A stretch of DNA of 64,000 bases from Boswellia sacra (lineage: Eukaryota > Streptophyta > Magnoliopsida > Sapindales > Burseraceae): contig SNVD02010473.1 in NCBI GenBank assembly GCA_013180625.2, positions 1,488,001 through 1,552,000 on the forward strand, written 5' to 3'. Shown here in pieces: positions 1 through 12,836 of this stretch. Every line of letters starts with the position of its first letter. The first letter of the stretch is position 1. A model generated the notes under the pieces. That model worked only from the letters and a program-made list of their open reading frames with translations, was not told the DNA's origin and did not search any database. Made by a program: the position numbers and the translations under genes.

Positions 1-827
1 TCTGACAATATGGCAGTTACTGCCAAGAATTGATAGATGTTATATGCTGAGTATTTTAATACAATGGTCAACCAAATGGTCTAGCATGTGGAGGTAAAGC
101 TGGCAAAAATAAAAAATCAAGAGCTGAAAGATAATTAATTCACCTATTAAAGTTCAAGTATCCTGCTAATGACCCATGCATCATGAGTTGAGCTTTTTCG
201 GCTGATCTCCTGTTTTATCCTAGAATGACCTTGGAGGAGCATGTCTCATTCCTCTCAGGAGTTCTTAAATACGATAATAATTCTGTTCACTTTTGTTGAA
301 TGACAGTCTTGGACTTTGGAGCCAAGTTGGAGTCTTGGACTTTGGAGCCAAGTTGGAGTATAGGTTTTGAACCCTTAACTATGGATGTGATCACTTAAAA
401 GCTCGTCACCAAACTTATTTGTCTTGTTTGAATTGATTGCACTTTTTATCTGTTCTAAGTTTAGATTAGTTTCAAATTTCAAGGATATTCTTCTATTCTT
501 ATATTGGTAATAGAAAATAATGTTAGGTAAACAAAAATAATTTAAGTTAAGCTGGTAAGAATTCAGCTTTTTTAGTATTTCTATATTATTTTTAGAAGAA
601 AGAAAATTTACTTAGAACCGTATTTTTTCTAGAACTCTTTAAAAGAGCATAATAGTTCTCAAGGAGATCAAAGAGATCTGTCAGATAGTATACTGAATAT
701 ATTTCTTATATATGGTTTTGATTTGCCCTTCTTTTTCCCCTACTTTCTGAACTTAGAAAGAAAAGCAGAGGGCAATTCATGTTCTATTGATTATTGTTAA
801 GAAAGGTTTTCTGCCCTATGCTCTTAG
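1..827 (+). other. Upstream intron of the DUSP12-like gene
   Basis: This stretch shows no coding exon. It ends in a polypyrimidine-poor acceptor with AG at 826-827, just before the first recognisable exon of the DUSP12-like gene, so it is most simply the preceding intron, with earlier exons outside the window. Its only notable structure is a perfect 26-bp tandem repeat at 306-357. Confidence 0.5.
306..357. repeat. Perfect 26-bp tandem duplication
   Basis: Two identical 26-bp units (306-331 and 332-357) lie head to tail. Each contains the words CTTGGACTTTGG and CCAAGTTGG. The perfect identity suggests a recent slippage event. No function is visible. Confidence 0.85.
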
Positions 828-2270
828 GTGATTCCTATAACCGTGGAGAGAGAATAGACAGTTCTAAATTTGGTGCTGATCCTGGCTTGCCTGCTCAAGT
901 TACCTCTATAGAAGCAGCTTCAAATGGAAGAGATAATCGTATACATGCATATTGCTGCAAAAAATGCCGAAGGGTTGTTGCATTGCAGGAGAATGTTGTG
1001 GATCATATTCCAGGTGAAGGTGAAACAGCTTTTCAGTGGCACAAGCGGGGACGCAGCAACTGTTTTAACAAGTCTGATGAGTCTGAGTGTTCTTCTATAT
1101 TTGTTGAACCTCTTCAATGGATGAAAGCAGGTAAAACAGTAACTAATTCTTTCTTATTTCCTGAATTTTTGATGAGCTGGGACTGCTTTAATTATAGATA
1201 TTGATGTGGATGAAAGTTATAGCACAATCTATAACCATATTGCCTACCTCTGCCTGCCACTCCCCAGTCCAAGAGTTCATCTATATTTGTGGCATTTTTT
1301 AGCTCACAAATTGTCATTACTCGTCCCTTGGGATTTTAGAGAATAATGCAATTATGAACTGATTAGTCTTACTACATGCTGGTTTTTTTGACAATCTCGA
1401 ATTATTTGTTTCTTGTATTCTAGAATTGGGGTCCATGTGAGAAAGCATCGAGAAGTAATTGTTAGTGTAAATAATATGTTGAATGAAACCGCTGTAGAGC
1501 ATTCTTCTTTTGATTCAGTTATGGTGGAAATATGATTTGTGAAGTACTAAGAGTGCTATTTAAATGGTAAAATTTTACTTTTAACATTTACTGAACTTGC
1601 TGTTAGCTGCATGTTTCTTAAGAAATAGAGTATGCAGGGTTTTGGAATTTTACATGTTAACAAGGTTACTGGCATTGTTAAACCTCAGAGGTTGGGCTTA
1701 GTAGTAAGAAGCCCGTGTTCTCATCAATGAGGTCAAGGGTTTAAATCCCCATGGAGCCACCTATTTGGAATTTATATATGGTTCACATTTTTCCTCAACA
1801 ATGGAGCATTTCTGGGCTATCAAAAAATAAATAAATAACTAAAGGTTACTAACAGTGGTGATAATTCAAGACAAGTAAGAAGAATACTGCATTGTACTAT
1901 TGAGTAGCGATATCTCTAGAAAAAGATTGGGGTTTATTTTCCATTTTGTCCCCTTTTTTCTTTGCCCAGGCTTAATCTCTCTCCGATAATGGAATCTAAT
2001 CTTCGATTTTTACTCGAGCAAATCTTGTGAACAACATGTTGGATTCTTGCACTTTGTAATTTGCATGGACACAGACTGGATTTAACTATTTTGTATAATT
2101 GTTGTGGTGACTCAGTTGGAGAAGGTGCATTGGAGGGCAAGTTGTCTTGTGCTCATTGTGAAGCACGCTTGGGTTACTTCAATTGGTCCGGCATTCAGTG
2201 CAGTTGTGGAAGCTGGATCACCCCCGCATTTCAGCTCCATAAGAGCCGTGTGGACATAAGTACTGTCTGA
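828..2270 (+). CDS. DUSP12/YVH1-like protein, C-terminal zinc-binding part (partial)
   Basis: Two exons are supported: 828-1130 and 2116-2270 (stop TGA at 2268-2270). The donor GTAAAA and the acceptor CTCAG join in phase to give a continuous C-terminus. The first exon carries LGDSYN-type and SSKFGADPG segments, then a CxxC pair (CCKKCRR) and PLQWMKA. The second carries CAHCEARLGYFNW, a CSCG pair and PAFQLHKSRVD. This is the cysteine-rich zinc-binding C-terminus of DUSP12/YVH1 proteins. It is closest in my recollection to Arabidopsis At4g18593, annotated as a probable inactive dual-specificity phosphatase. The phosphatase half, if present, lies left of the window, so I cannot say whether the catalytic Cys is kept. 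In yeast and animals YVH1 acts in late 60S ribosome assembly through this zinc domain; a similar role here is inference. The intron holds a SINE. Confidence 0.85.
1671..1841 (+). mobile_element. tRNA-derived SINE with 9-bp target duplication
   Basis: A 171-bp segment in the DUSP12-like intron is flanked by the direct repeat AAGGTTACT (1662-1670 and 1842-1850). Inside are a B-box-like GGTTTAAATCC (about 1738-1748), an A-box-like TTAGTAGTAAG about 40 bp before it, and an A-rich tail (AAAAAATAAATAAATAACTA). Target duplication, RNA polymerase III box pair and A-rich 3' end together are the signature of a tRNA-derived SINE on the + strand. The family is not identified. Confidence 0.7.
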
Positions 2271-4495
2271 TATTTGTGGAATAAAAAGAATGGCTATCAC
2301 CATACCCCAGAAATCCAGGTGCCACTGCTCCATTTATAATACCATTTACACAGGAGTATGTTTTCCAATTAGCAATTGCTGGAAAAGGAAGCCCTCAAAG
2401 GAGTTGGAGATTTGTTTGCTTCTTTCATCTTGATGAAGGGGTCGCAGTTGGAAATTGAAGTGTGGACCAATTTGCTTTGTATGTGTTCGAAACTATCATG
2501 CAGGTTTTCTGTACTAAATGCAATTTGCTTTTCAAAGATGTTTGTTAAGAGGGAATTTGATGCTGAGATATGACTGGAAGGGCTGGACCCCCCTATTTCT
2601 CATATGAGAGCATTTCAGTTAATAATCATAAGTTGGCATGTTACCCGTGAAGTGTCATTTTCTTGAAAAGATATTATATCACCGTGGGAAATTCTCAAAT
2701 GAGTAATGATTACATTCCATAGGCTGCCTTGCTTGAGGAATAATTTCACGAAAATTGAGACGAACCGGAATAACGTCCAATCTTGTTTCTAGATTGAGTG
2801 GAAAAAGGATATATGAAGTTCGTTCTGTTCCTCTGTGCATCTCTGTGATGGGTAACTAAATCCCCGTGAAAAAAGGAGCAGCTTTCGTGTAGTTTGTGAT
2901 TGGATGTAACTGTTAAGATTTTCCCTCGGATAAATCTGTCTCCAAATAGATCTCTTCTTGTTACTCAATCTACGGAGAATGCGGCGTTGTATTATTGCTT
3001 TTTTAGTCAATCCGAATTTGTACAAGTACACATAAGCAGAGCAACCGAAAAAAATAACAAAGATATGCAAATAGAAGTGCATTTAGGCTTTTGATCTGCA
3101 GTTGGAATCGGGATTCTTGAGTCTCTAGAAAAGAGTAGCTTTTGGAATTTTTTTTTCTTTTTTTGGTGTTTATATAGGCAAGCATGCCCGTGAACCGCTC
3201 TTTTTTTTCAAACAAATGTTTGGGTAACTTCAATTGCACTTCTTGCTTTCCGCAGTTTCTTTCTTGCCGGGTAGCAATGTTGTTTCAGCCCTATGTTGAG
3301 ATTAATCTTCTTAGGTATCTATGTGTTATACATTAACACCGTTTGGTATTATCGCATTTATGCATTTTAATTTAATCGTTTATCTTTTTGTTTTACATTC
3401 TTCGTTATATTAATGGTAGATAAGTTTGTACAAGAATTTTGACAAACTAACGTATTTAGTGTGCAGTGTATTGTTTAGTATTTCCAGTGGTTATTGCACT
3501 CGTTTTCCAGAATAAATTTGTTGTCAGACTTAGCCAAGTCAAATGAGTACCAATAAGCCTCCTTTGTCACTTTGCTAGATAAAAGGGAATGCAGTTGTGT
3601 TCATAGCGCATGGTTCATACATCGGTGTCATGGCGCTTGAATTGGTTATTGTTGGCAGGTTTTTGTTAGTATGCAATTTCCTGCTCTATTCCATGGATTT
3701 CCTTTCATTTTCTGGCCATATTACGAGGCAATAAGCCCCAACATCTTCAACAGCTTGCTGGTTGTTCATCCTTTTTCCTAGCAGACAATACTTTCATTCA
3801 TACCTTTGATTGCATACAAGTTTTAACATCTACGGTACCCCGTAACAAAATCTTCGTCTATTTCAGGTTTCACCTGGGAGGAACATTACGACATCACAAC
3901 AAGTTCTCATTCAATAAGGCCTTAGCGATGCATTTTGGCGGTTAGCTGGATTCTAGCCTCACCAATAAATATGTATCATGCAGGAATATCAACTTAACAA
4001 AGATTGGCGTTTGACAGTGTCCCAAGAGGAAGGGAAGACGGTCAATAAAAAATTTTACCCACAAAAGTAGGCATGGTTAATTTTAGAAGTGACCCATATG
4101 GATCATGCAAATTTACAAACTACATCACCACTAAAAGGGAACCTATGCCTGAACTGACTGCATGCATGAAACAACTGTCTGAAACTTGTTAAGGACATGC
4201 ATGTTCTCCAATATGGTGTGAACAATTGTACAGCCTCCTAAACTGCAGTGATACTGATGTATAAATAGTTACAAGACAAAAATCAAATCTACTGATCTAC
4301 ATAAGCGGCATCGAAAAGAAAATAGAAAAAAGAAAGCCTTCAGAACCTATAATTTCCATGATGAATTCAGGGAAGCGAAACAATTGGGTCACCATACTGG
4401 TAATATCTGTTTAACCATCGCAACTTGATACCAATTGGATTATGCTTTGAATTCAGGAAGTCCAAAGTTTCAGTCTCAGCAATCTTCTTGTAAAA
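2271..4495. other. Convergent intergenic region
   Basis: This lies between two gene 3' ends: the DUSP12-like gene (+) stops at 2270 and the UBAC2-like gene (-) stops at 4496. The outer parts are presumably the 3' UTRs. No ORF with recognisable protein features was found, and no clear repeat. Confidence 0.5.
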
Positions 4496-7400
4496 TTAAT
4501 GAGATTGTGCTTCAAGAAGTATGTTTGTGGCTGCATTAATGTCATTCCTAGCCTGCACAAGTGCCTGTCTGGCAGAGTTCCTGTCAAAGCCCATAGAAAC
4601 CAGCATAGCAATGGAGTCTTCTGGTGGCTCTATGATGGCAGTCACCGGAGAAGGATAACTTCTCTGAAATATCAAAGATAAGATAAGTTGTTTTGAATGC
4701 TGATAACAAAATATAAATCATATAGGAAGTTCATTTAACAATAATCCACTTAAACATCAAACCATCATGACATCAACACTTGAGAACAGATATCAGAATA
4801 TACATCAAAGAAGCACTTCAGTCCATTTAACACTAATCCACTTAAAGAACCTTTTGTCAAAGTAGCTTTTCCGCATTGTAAGCAGCAATGGCTGTCAATC
4901 AAGTGTTATTTATTTCCTCATCATCTCATTAAATTCTCATTCTAGCTTTCACCTTCCATAGATTGTTAACAGGAATGGTAACAGTCACAAAATATTAACG
5001 AGAACACAAGTGAAGCATAAACCACAACTGATGCATGTCCTTGATTAAACTTTTGTCACAGTGCTATGCAACCCAAAAAAGTTACAGATAGGGAAATAAA
5101 GACATGTCCAAAATCGTGCTATATGTATGTGAAGAAACTACATATATCATACAAGACAAAAACCATCAAATTTAGGTGTCCCAAGAGTAGGAAAACTGCC
5201 AGTGGGGAGATTTTCCACCTCCCATAAGGAGGGTGCCCTTTTGGGGCGAATAGAGAAAGACCAGGATGGTAGGGAACCAGCACCTATGTTCAAATCCCAC
5301 AAATAAAGTAAATTTGTAGAAAGTGCAAGCCTCCATGACATAGTTGTATGAATTATTACCACTCTAGCTGACAATTAAAACATGTTTTAACCAGTTAAAA
5401 CATTCAGCCGAGGCACTTGCCTCTACTTGGCGCCCTGCATAGGATGGCACACTTCCCACAACATTCCTAGTTGGTGCTGCAGGTGAACTCCCAATAGATG
5501 GCCAAGAAAGCCGTGAGCAAAATGAAGCAACAAACTCTGGAAACTGTCACACAAGAATAAACATACACGGTCAGGAACAACTTACATAATCTCGCTGATA
5601 GCTAATGCAACTAAAAAGGATATATACTCAGATCTGAATAAGATTTCCTAATGTGACATGTATGTCTCAGGCACACTATTTAATTTTATGAGCAAAGATT
5701 CTTATGCTACCCAAAAGTGCCATACACGATCTACAGGTTAAACAATTCAAATGATTCAAACAATCTAAAGTGAAATATTTCATCATTTTGACCTCTTGAA
5801 GGGGGTATGTTCAGGAAAGGAGTTATCAAGCAAAAAGTTGGCATCTATTATCATGGCTAAAATAATTTGGTTATCGCCGAGTCAAAATGCAAAATTTCAT
5901 GCATATATTATTAATACATCACAAATAACTTTGTGAAGCTAGTTCATTGCTGCAAACCCCCTCGAGTTGGTTTTTTATTTTTATTTTTTTTCAAATAAAT
6001 AATCAATACCTTTCCCTTTTTCTTTCTTTTAAAGAGAAAAAAAATAAAGGAAGGAATCCATTTTTGCATATTCTAATTCTTTCTGTTTCATTTCCCAGAA
6101 TCCTTCAATATGATACCTCCAAAGAAGTTCAAAGCTGTAAGAAAGCATTTGCTTAATGCTTGAGCTGCATAACTACATATATAGATAAGGTTCAAGCATT
6201 ATAAACAGTTATTACCTTTGCCTTGCGGATACGTAAAACATTTAGACGATACAATACGCCAGCAAGGATTCCACATAACCCTGGCAATATAGATCTTTTC
6301 CAGGATGATAAAAGAAGCTGCAAGACAGAAAGTAAAGTTAGATCTCTAGGGCAGAAGGGTGGGGATGTGCCAAAATATAAAAAACTAGCCACACTCACCT
6401 GAAGACCGGCAAGATATATGAAAGACTTATCAGAAAAGTTAACTCCAAATACACGAAACCTCGATGAAACTGGAATGTCAAAGAAAAAGGGTACGAATGA
6501 CGCAAATATGAGACCATAAGGTCCAGATGTGAGTACGTTCGAAGGATCTGCAAAATAGAAGATGTAAGTGAATTATGTTGATCACCATTTCACATTCTAG
6601 CACAGAGACCATTAACACTTGACTACACAGTGAGATAGACATGGTAAACAAAATTTTAGCTACTGCATTTTCTCCTTTAAGCCATCTATAGATAGGCATG
6701 AACTCTAGTTTCCACAAGCTAGACCATGTCTACCAAAAGCTTAACATACAGCCATGGCATTAAAGTCAGGTTCTCCAAACAATGTAGGACATCACATAGA
6801 TCTAGCCACAAGCTATTAATGCAAGGCTATTAGGATCATTACATTATCTTCCTATCCCACCTATTATTATTTCCTTGCTTGAGTAGGATTAAGGTTTCTT
6901 TCAGCTAGGGCTTGGCCATGATATATATAACTTATAAGCCTTCCGTTGTTTTCATGTATGGGCCTTTGGAAAAGTCTACATCTTCAAACTGAAATGTCTG
7001 CATATACCTCTTTCACTAAATAAAAAATAAATAAATAAATAAATAAAATAAAAACCGGTTAACTTTACTAATTGGCATATGTGGAAGAGCAAAAGGAAAA
7101 TAAGACAAGAACAGAGAAGTCATATGAAAACATTATGCAGCAAAGAGCTCAATAAAAGACATATTCAAAGACTTGAAACTAGAAGTACCAATAAGCATCA
7201 TAGAAAGAATACAAACCTTTAAGAAGTGCAAGTATAAGGACCTCAAAGAGTAATGAAATTGTTATAGAGAACAAGATGAAGACCTGCAAATATGGAACAT
7301 GTTCTTTCATAAAAACCCTTTTATTTTTTTTTGGGTAAAGAAGATATAGCTTCAAAGAAAAAGAATACATTGTTCTAAATATTGACAAAGATCAACAATA

Positions 7401-9595
7401 ATAAGGGATAAAATGAATGGAGTTTATCAAGCCTTATAAGCCATAGGAACCCTGATATTTAGAATTAAGATTTTAATACCATCCCACGAAGAACCCTGCA
7501 GAAATAATGGAAATATTCACCAAAAATTCATGAGTGATATAAGATGGATGATTACCGAGTACTTATTTGAACCTATCTGTCTCTCAAAAACCCTGAAGTA
7601 GTATAGCAGATACAGTCCAAACATGAGTTCTGGTGCAGATGAAAAGGAAAAGCCTGATAAAATCAACTTCCATAGGTGAAAATTCCTGAAAATATCCTGT
7701 CATCAAAAAGAATAGATCTCATTAGAACGCATCTCATAGAAGAGCTCACTTCACTCTATAAATAGTAAGGATCACTCATCACATTTTTTGAGATAACAAA
7801 CTAGTATAACTAAATAAATAATCTGAACAATTTTCTTTTTCCTTTTCTTTGACTCTACCTCAAATTCTATACCTATATCAAGCCATGGATCTTTTCAGAT
7901 CATCCTTTTTTCTATCCAATGGTACAGAATCGTCCTTTTTTTTTTTACTCTCTTATGCCTCTTATACTTTCTTATTTCTCTGTCATAGTTGTCAATCAAG
8001 CTCTCTTATCTTGAGTCTCTATTTAACTAGATCTATCACTTAAACCACAACATTCAACAGAATGAGTTGATTGTTAAAGATCATAAATCAGAGCAAAGGA
8101 AGATAATAAGTTTTTTCCAACCATTAGCCACCACAAAAGCAATGCTCTAAAAAGGCATAAAAGTGGAATTACATGTGCTACAGTGCCTCAAAGATTTCAT
8201 GGCAGCACTATCCTTACAGTCTCAACATTCCTCATTAGCCAGCTTAAAGAATTATTATGAGTGTTTATTCCAAATGACAAAGCAAAATCACAACATGCAT
8301 GCACCTCATGCAAGAAGGTAAGCCATTATATGTTTATAAAAAGACAAAAACGACAACTATAATGATCCTTTGACTACTATTCCCAACGCAACAAAATTAT
8401 GATGCTTCCATGGAGTCTAAACATTTTTTCCCCTAATTTATATGCAATTCCAAGTCGTAGTAAATTAGGAGACAATTATACATTTGTATGCAAAGTAGAA
8501 CTATAATTTCCTCGATAGATTTGCATTACAAATATTCAAATTTAGACGAGTCTAAGTTGATTATTAGGGTGTTATTTGTTCTTTAATTGGAAAAGGTTAA
8601 ATAAAGACAATTAAGAGTTCTAATTTCTCTCGATAAATTAGGAATTCGGGCCCAAAGGGAAAGAGACATCTAAAATACCAGTGTTATACAACATTTTTAT
8701 TAGAACTTTGACTAATAAAACAATGCCATTTGGTTATAAATAAATGTATGGATGCCTACCTAGTCTTTTCTTTCTCTTTCATTTCACGGTACTCTTTTCT
8801 GTGATCTAATTCTTCTCTCCTGATCTTTTTGAGGTTTATACACAAGGGCAGATGCCTTTTTCTGTTTTGAGATCTTTCTCCTTCTTGCAGTTCAAAGTAC
8901 AAGTTACCTTCCATGGTTATGTTCAAACCCACCATTTATGGTAAAGTTAACATATAATTTTCAAAATCTCTCCTAATCAACACCTTTTATGAAACTACGT
9001 ATTTCACATCTTCTTTAAGTTTTTAGCATCAATCAAACCACAAATCTCCAAACTCAGAATCATCTTATTCCATAACTAAATTCTAAAATCCCCGAAAATG
9101 TATTCCCAAAATGCCTGGAAGACATTTCTTCAACACATAGAAAACGTTCAATCACCATTCTATTAGTCCAACAAAAGTTGAACACAGGACTCTTCTAGAC
9201 TGCCAGAACAACAAAGATCCTAAAACAAACAAACCAACAAAACAATGTTTTGATCACGATTCAAGCCATCACAACCAAAGAAACTCAAAACCCACTTGCA
9301 ATTACGCGCGAAAAATTTAGGGAAAAAAAACGAAAACGGGTCAGCAAAGAGGAACACAAACAGACCTCGTACGACAACCCGAGCTTGTTGAAACGACCTT
9401 GGATCCCAAAGAAGACGGTGAAGATAGCACTCACGATGACAAACGTTTTCGTGACGGGAGCATTATCTGAAACAAAATTGGATTATAAACAAGAAATATT
9501 GAATTAAAATTCATGAAAATTACAAAACAATGACTCAAATCAAGGGGGACATCATTGGGCGGCCACGTACTGAAGCCAGAGGGGCCGCCGTTCAT
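4496..9595 (-). CDS. UBAC2: UBAC2-like rhomboid-fold ER membrane protein with UBA domain
   Basis: Eight exons: 9571-9595, 9366-9466, 7556-7696, 7217-7283, 6399-6547, 6216-6317, 5421-5543, 4496-4663. They join without frame breaks to 291 residues, a normal length for the family. The start [15 protein letters not shown] matches what I recall of Arabidopsis UBAC2 proteins (At3g56740, At2g41160). Several hydrophobic segments form a derlin/rhomboid-like membrane part: about residues 15-30, 60-75, 90-110 and 120-135, with further segments at about 155-185. A loop and a C-terminal UBA domain follow at about 252-290, with the hallmark MGF and NILLEAQSH at the end. Known family role: an ER membrane adaptor that binds ubiquitin in ER-associated degradation. 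The coding part of exon 1 is only 25 nt. Intron 7 has an ambiguous donor: either GC (AGAG|GCAAGT) or a canonical GT six bases earlier; both keep frame. Five TGGGCY motifs lie upstream. Confidence 0.92.
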
Positions 9596-10677
9596 CTTCT
9601 CTTTCTCTGTATCAGAGAAGGAGAAACAAGCAACGATCAAAGGGTTTGTGAAAGATGATTGATTTTGTTGGAATTTGAGAGTACTTTGTGTTTACTGAAC
9701 TCCTCTTTTCGCTCTTGTTTCTTTTCGGCTTTTCTCTGATAATCTGATTTCATTTCATGTCTTCAGTTTTTTTTTTTTTTTTTGACTTCTAGACTGTTTG
9801 CAACGTGCCTACTCAAACGGGCCGTATGAACTTATTAGTATGACCAGCCCACTAGGTACTAATCGGGTTGGAAAGGCCCAAGTTATAGATATGGGCTTCG
9901 TGAAAGGCCCAGTCGAAGTTAGGTATGGGCTTGGATTTTCTATTTGAATTGTTATGCCTTTGTTGAGTTGATGATGAATAAATACTACAAAAGCAATATA
10001 TCGAATAGAATTGGCACAATTGAATTTATCTTGAAAAATAAACAAAAAAAGATAGGGAAAATAACTAACTTGATGGGTTTTTTTAATTTTTAATAGGTTC
10101 AATTTTCTGTGATTGGCTGGTCATGTTTAATGTTCAAGACGAATATATGAGTTCTGATGAATTGTAGATGTGTTGAAGTACACGTTTGACAAGGCATTGG
10201 GATGAGTTGCTCTCGTCAGCTTGTCATGAGTCTACTTAGCTCGTTTGAAATTCAGTGATCAAATTACTGGCCTTGTCAACTTGGAAGTTCATCAATTGAT
10301 TAACAAAAAAAAAAAAAAAAAAATAGAGTTAGACTGAAATTTAAAACTCCTTTCTAATTCTCTAAAAAAAAAGAATAGCATAGAGAAGAGCTTTGTTATA
10401 TACAAGTAGAACCAAGGATTTTAGCCAGCAGGAAGATGATTCTGCTGCAGTAAACACGGGATTGTACCATGATACTCATTGAAGATTACATTTCAAGGTA
10501 CATAAAAATATACCATATTGCAAACTTCCTAGGCCTCTAGCTATCTCTGTTGTGGATCAAAATTAATCTACTCTACACCTTCTTCAACTCTACTATAACT
10601 AAATTCTTCCAATTCACAATTCAAGAGAAAAAAGGGAGGGCTTATATATGTACATAGCGGATAGCTTTTGATCAATT
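9596..10677. other. Intergenic: UBAC2-like 5' side and F-box 3' side
   Basis: This holds the 5' UTR and promoter of the UBAC2-like gene (leftward) and, at the right edge, the 3' flank of the F-box gene. A T-tract lies at about 9767-9783 and an A-tract at about 10304-10322. No coding signal was found. Both neighbouring genes read leftward. Confidence 0.5.
9846..9931 (-). promoter_or_regulatory. Cluster of five site II (TGGGCY) motifs
   Basis: TGGGCT or TGGGCC, on either strand, occurs at 9846-9851, 9875-9880, 9892-9897, 9906-9911 and 9926-9931, with a sixth GGGCC nearby at about 9819. They sit 250-340 bp upstream of the UBAC2-like start codon. Site II elements are bound by TCP factors and are common in promoters of constitutively expressed and growth-related plant genes. 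Five copies in 86 bp is dense. Confidence 0.6.
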
Positions 10678-12836
10678 CTAGTCCAAGACACGGTTGGGCC
10701 AGAGGCTCTTCCACATTGAAATCTCTTCCTCCTTGTAAAGTTTCCTGATTCCTCCATAAAAGCCATCAGCTTCATTGCCTACTTCGCGATGGTCTTTCCT
10801 GTTTATCATTGTTTGTCTCCATTGTGAGCCAGGATTGTATTGCTTAAACTCCAAAATCACCGTATCTGTCGACAAAGAAATCATAGTGAGAAATTCTATC
10901 TTAGGCTGCACAGACTACAGAATTTGACACTAAAATTTACCAGCCAAACAACTGCTAGAACCAACAATAATGCACAACATTACTTAAGGGAGAATCTAAT
11001 AACCTAGAAAGCAGCATATAATTGGTCCAAATTAATATTTTCAATGCACGTTTTGTAGTCTTGCTTTAGTTGAAAAGTCAACTGCCATTTAAGTCTAAAC
11101 TAATGTGCTGCACATAGGCCTAATGTAAAGCATGTGTTACATGCCCAAGGAAAAATGCTTATCACAACAGTTTTGTCTCTTGTTTAAGACACAATTGCAC
11201 AAACTTCACGTGTCCCCAGCATGACAAAGTCAAGTAAGAAAATTGGGATAGATAAAAAGCAGAATCTAAGATGATTTACTCACCATTATAGTGGCAATGG
11301 CAGTGATTCTCATTCCTGTTACAGGATTCCAGGTGACCAACAACACCATACCACCAACCTGCAATAAATCAAAATCAGATCCCTCAGCATTTTACTAGTA
11401 AGGAATTACTCCATCACCAATCTCATCTCAACAATTTTGGTTCTTTAAACAGAAGAGTTAAATTAAAGACTACTCATTTTACAATCAATTGCGACCAGAT
11501 TCTAAGATAAAATACCCTTTAAGTAAAGATGGAGATTTAATGATTTAGAAAACACACCATAAGGGAATTCTTTGTTTCTTCTCCACTGGATCTCGATATG
11601 ATCCCCAGGCTTTAAGTCATGCAAACAATCTGAGATGTGAAGAGCATGTGAAGGAGTATCAGTTGGTGGTGCTCTAAGCCTATCCCATGATATATTTTCC
11701 TCCACTGTCCTTCGCCCAAGGGGTGAGTACCTAGAAAACAAAATCATTTCCAAAATTAGAGAATTCCCTCCTTAAGTAGCCATGAGCTTTAGAAGCATAA
11801 ATATTCAAGTTTTAATACCAATATGTTTACTAGAATTCCTTTTCATATGCTTTCAGCAACATGTTATCAGAATGGGAAACTATAGACATTGATTGTAATT
11901 CTGAAATTTCGATGCACTGTTTCTATACCTCGCCCGAAAGGTGTCCGTCTGGGAATCATAGCTAACTTGAGCATCATAACATGATAGCATAAACCCAGTA
12001 TGTCCATTCTGCCAACAACCACGAAGGATTTTCACTGAATTGTTGAATGAAAAATATTGAATAACAATCATATATTTTAATAAACAGAACAAACAAGAGC
12101 AACTTTTTCAACGCCAAGTTAAGTAACAGCCAAGTTACAATAAAGAAACAATTGCTTGCAGATAATTTACCTCACGATTATAAACCTGAGCTGGGAACCA
12201 GAATTTGCCACTCTCAAGAGAGACATACCAAGCCATCATTGAATCAACCGGCAAAGAACTCTTAGGCTCACTAGCCTTCCCTAACTTTGGTTTAATAAAA
12301 GAAAAAGGCGAAAGGCTATAAAGAGACCTCAATAGTAGTCCCTTTTGCTTGGTATGATTCTTGAGGCTTGCTCTCTTTTCTGAGGCCATGTGCCATTGCC
12401 ATTCTCTATAAGCAGCATCACCAATCACTTTACCCCATTTTTGCTTCACGTGTTTTTCCCACAAATGATCACTTGTACATCTCTCCCTGAAAGAACTACA
12501 AACCGCCGCCATGCTGCATAAGCCAGCAGGTGAAAGTTTCTCAAAAATGCTTTCCAAAGTTAACTCGGGCAAATCCAGTAGGGAAATCTTCTCTTCCTCA
12601 ACAAGTTCAGGTTTTGAAGCAGGACTCATCTTCTTCAATGGCATGATCACTGGAACCTGGTGGAAACTCAAAGCAAGCCTACCTTTGTGGAACCATGAAA
12701 CAAAAAAGCTAGACAATCCCTTCCAAAACCAAGGTGAGAACAATCTCCAGTCGCTAACCATTGGTGGGTATGGCTTGAAAGGCAAAGACTTTGATAGTAG
12801 AATAAAAGAAAAACAAGATATCAAGAAGAAAAGCAT
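10678..12836 (-). CDS. F-box family protein (At2g26850/At2g32560 type)
   Basis: Five exons: 12171-12836, 11929-12008, 11558-11730, 11284-11358, 10678-10865. All have GT-AG borders and join in frame to 393 residues. The N-terminus (about residues 1-20) is strongly hydrophobic and could anchor the protein in a membrane, a feature I recall for this subfamily. The F-box spans about 83-128 ([16 protein letters not shown], then [15 protein letters not shown] and HLWEKH), followed by KWG and AAYREWQWH. The C-terminal half has conserved [40 protein letters not shown] and [12 protein letters not shown]. An F-box recruits SKP1 to SCF ubiquitin ligases; the substrate of this subfamily is not known to me. 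The start is the first ATG of the open frame and matches the relatives' MLxxLIxCxSF. Confidence 0.9.

Noticed and set aside
5270..5320. A B-box-like GTTCAAATCCC inside an intron of the UBAC2-like gene, suggesting another SINE.
   Set aside because: No matching A box at the right spacing, no A-rich tail and no flanking duplication could be found.
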